Shown here: piece by piece, positions 13,906-13,932 of the stretch | Numbering within the stretch: the stretch's first letter is position 1 | How the letters are laid out: each line of letters opens with the position of its first letter | NCBI GenBank assembly: GCA_938036545.1 | Contig: CALHQJ010000130.1 | Span: 1-13,932 of the forward strand | Reading direction: 5' to 3' | DNA from: an uncultured Clostridium sp. | GTDB lineage: Bacteria > Bacillota > Clostridia > Lachnospirales > Lachnospiraceae | Length of the DNA stretch: 13,932 nucleotides | The notes under the pieces: model-generated | What the model was told of the DNA's origin: nothing | Database searches by the model: none | The model's input: only the letters and a program-made list of their open reading frames with translations | Translations under genes and position numbers: made by a program

Positions 13906-13932
13906 AATTTCCTCACTTAACATAAAAATATT
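13906..13932. other. Upstream edge of the signal peptidase gene
   Basis: This contains the ribosome binding site of the signal peptidase gene on the minus strand (GAGGAAA), an alternative in-frame ATG at 13923, and AT-rich sequence. No complete promoter can be seen before the window ends. Confidence 0.4.

Overview
The window reads as chromosomal DNA of an anaerobic, low-to-moderate GC Firmicute, most likely a Lachnospiraceae/Clostridia gut-type bacterium. The evidence is strong AGGAGG ribosome binding sites, Gram-positive lipoprotein and signal-peptidase styles, an LplB/LplC-type sugar ABC transporter without its own ATPase, and a Cys-type sulfatase. Genus and species cannot be fixed from the sequence. 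No rRNA, tRNA, CRISPR array, IS element or phage gene was seen.

Region 1 (1-5230, + strand) is a glycan-uptake unit. A 65-nt nested inverted repeat precedes two CUT1-type permeases and a lipoprotein solute-binding protein. These are followed by a sulfatase that has no signal peptide. The simplest reading is import of a sulfated saccharide and removal of sulfate inside the cell. Small RNA hairpins sit at both boundaries of the binding-protein gene. The unit ends in a 22-bp perfect-stem terminator shared with the convergent neighbour.

Region 2 (5239-9843, - strand plus control region) is a polyamine (spermidine/putrescine) uptake operon: an XRE-cupin regulator, potA, potB, and one gene encoding PotC fused to PotD. 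The genes overlap or nearly touch. The operon is driven by a consensus TTGACA-16-TATAAT promoter. Two copies of a TTGTAAA/TTTACAA palindrome-like element lie between the predicted transcription start and the regulator's start codon, which suggests autoregulation. A divergent extended -10 promoter lies 20 nt away.

Region 3 (9844-12540, + strand) holds a beta-propeller lactonase of the 6-phosphogluconolactonase type, chorismate synthase (aroC) and ribose-5-phosphate isomerase B (rpiB). They are closely spaced and probably co-transcribed, joining pentose-phosphate and shikimate steps.

Region 4 (12541-13932) holds a small secreted protein of unknown function with its own good promoter, two terminator hairpins, and a convergent type I signal peptidase gene.

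Most of the window is ordinary metabolism and transport. The parts most worth a second look are the pot control region, the PotC-PotD fusion joint, the cytoplasmic sulfatase paired with the ABC importer, and the nested hairpin at the left end. I did not find a clearly new multi-gene system. Four genes have in-frame upstream ATGs that I judge not to be the real starts (1097, 2051, 9105, 13923); the starts given here follow the ribosome binding sites.
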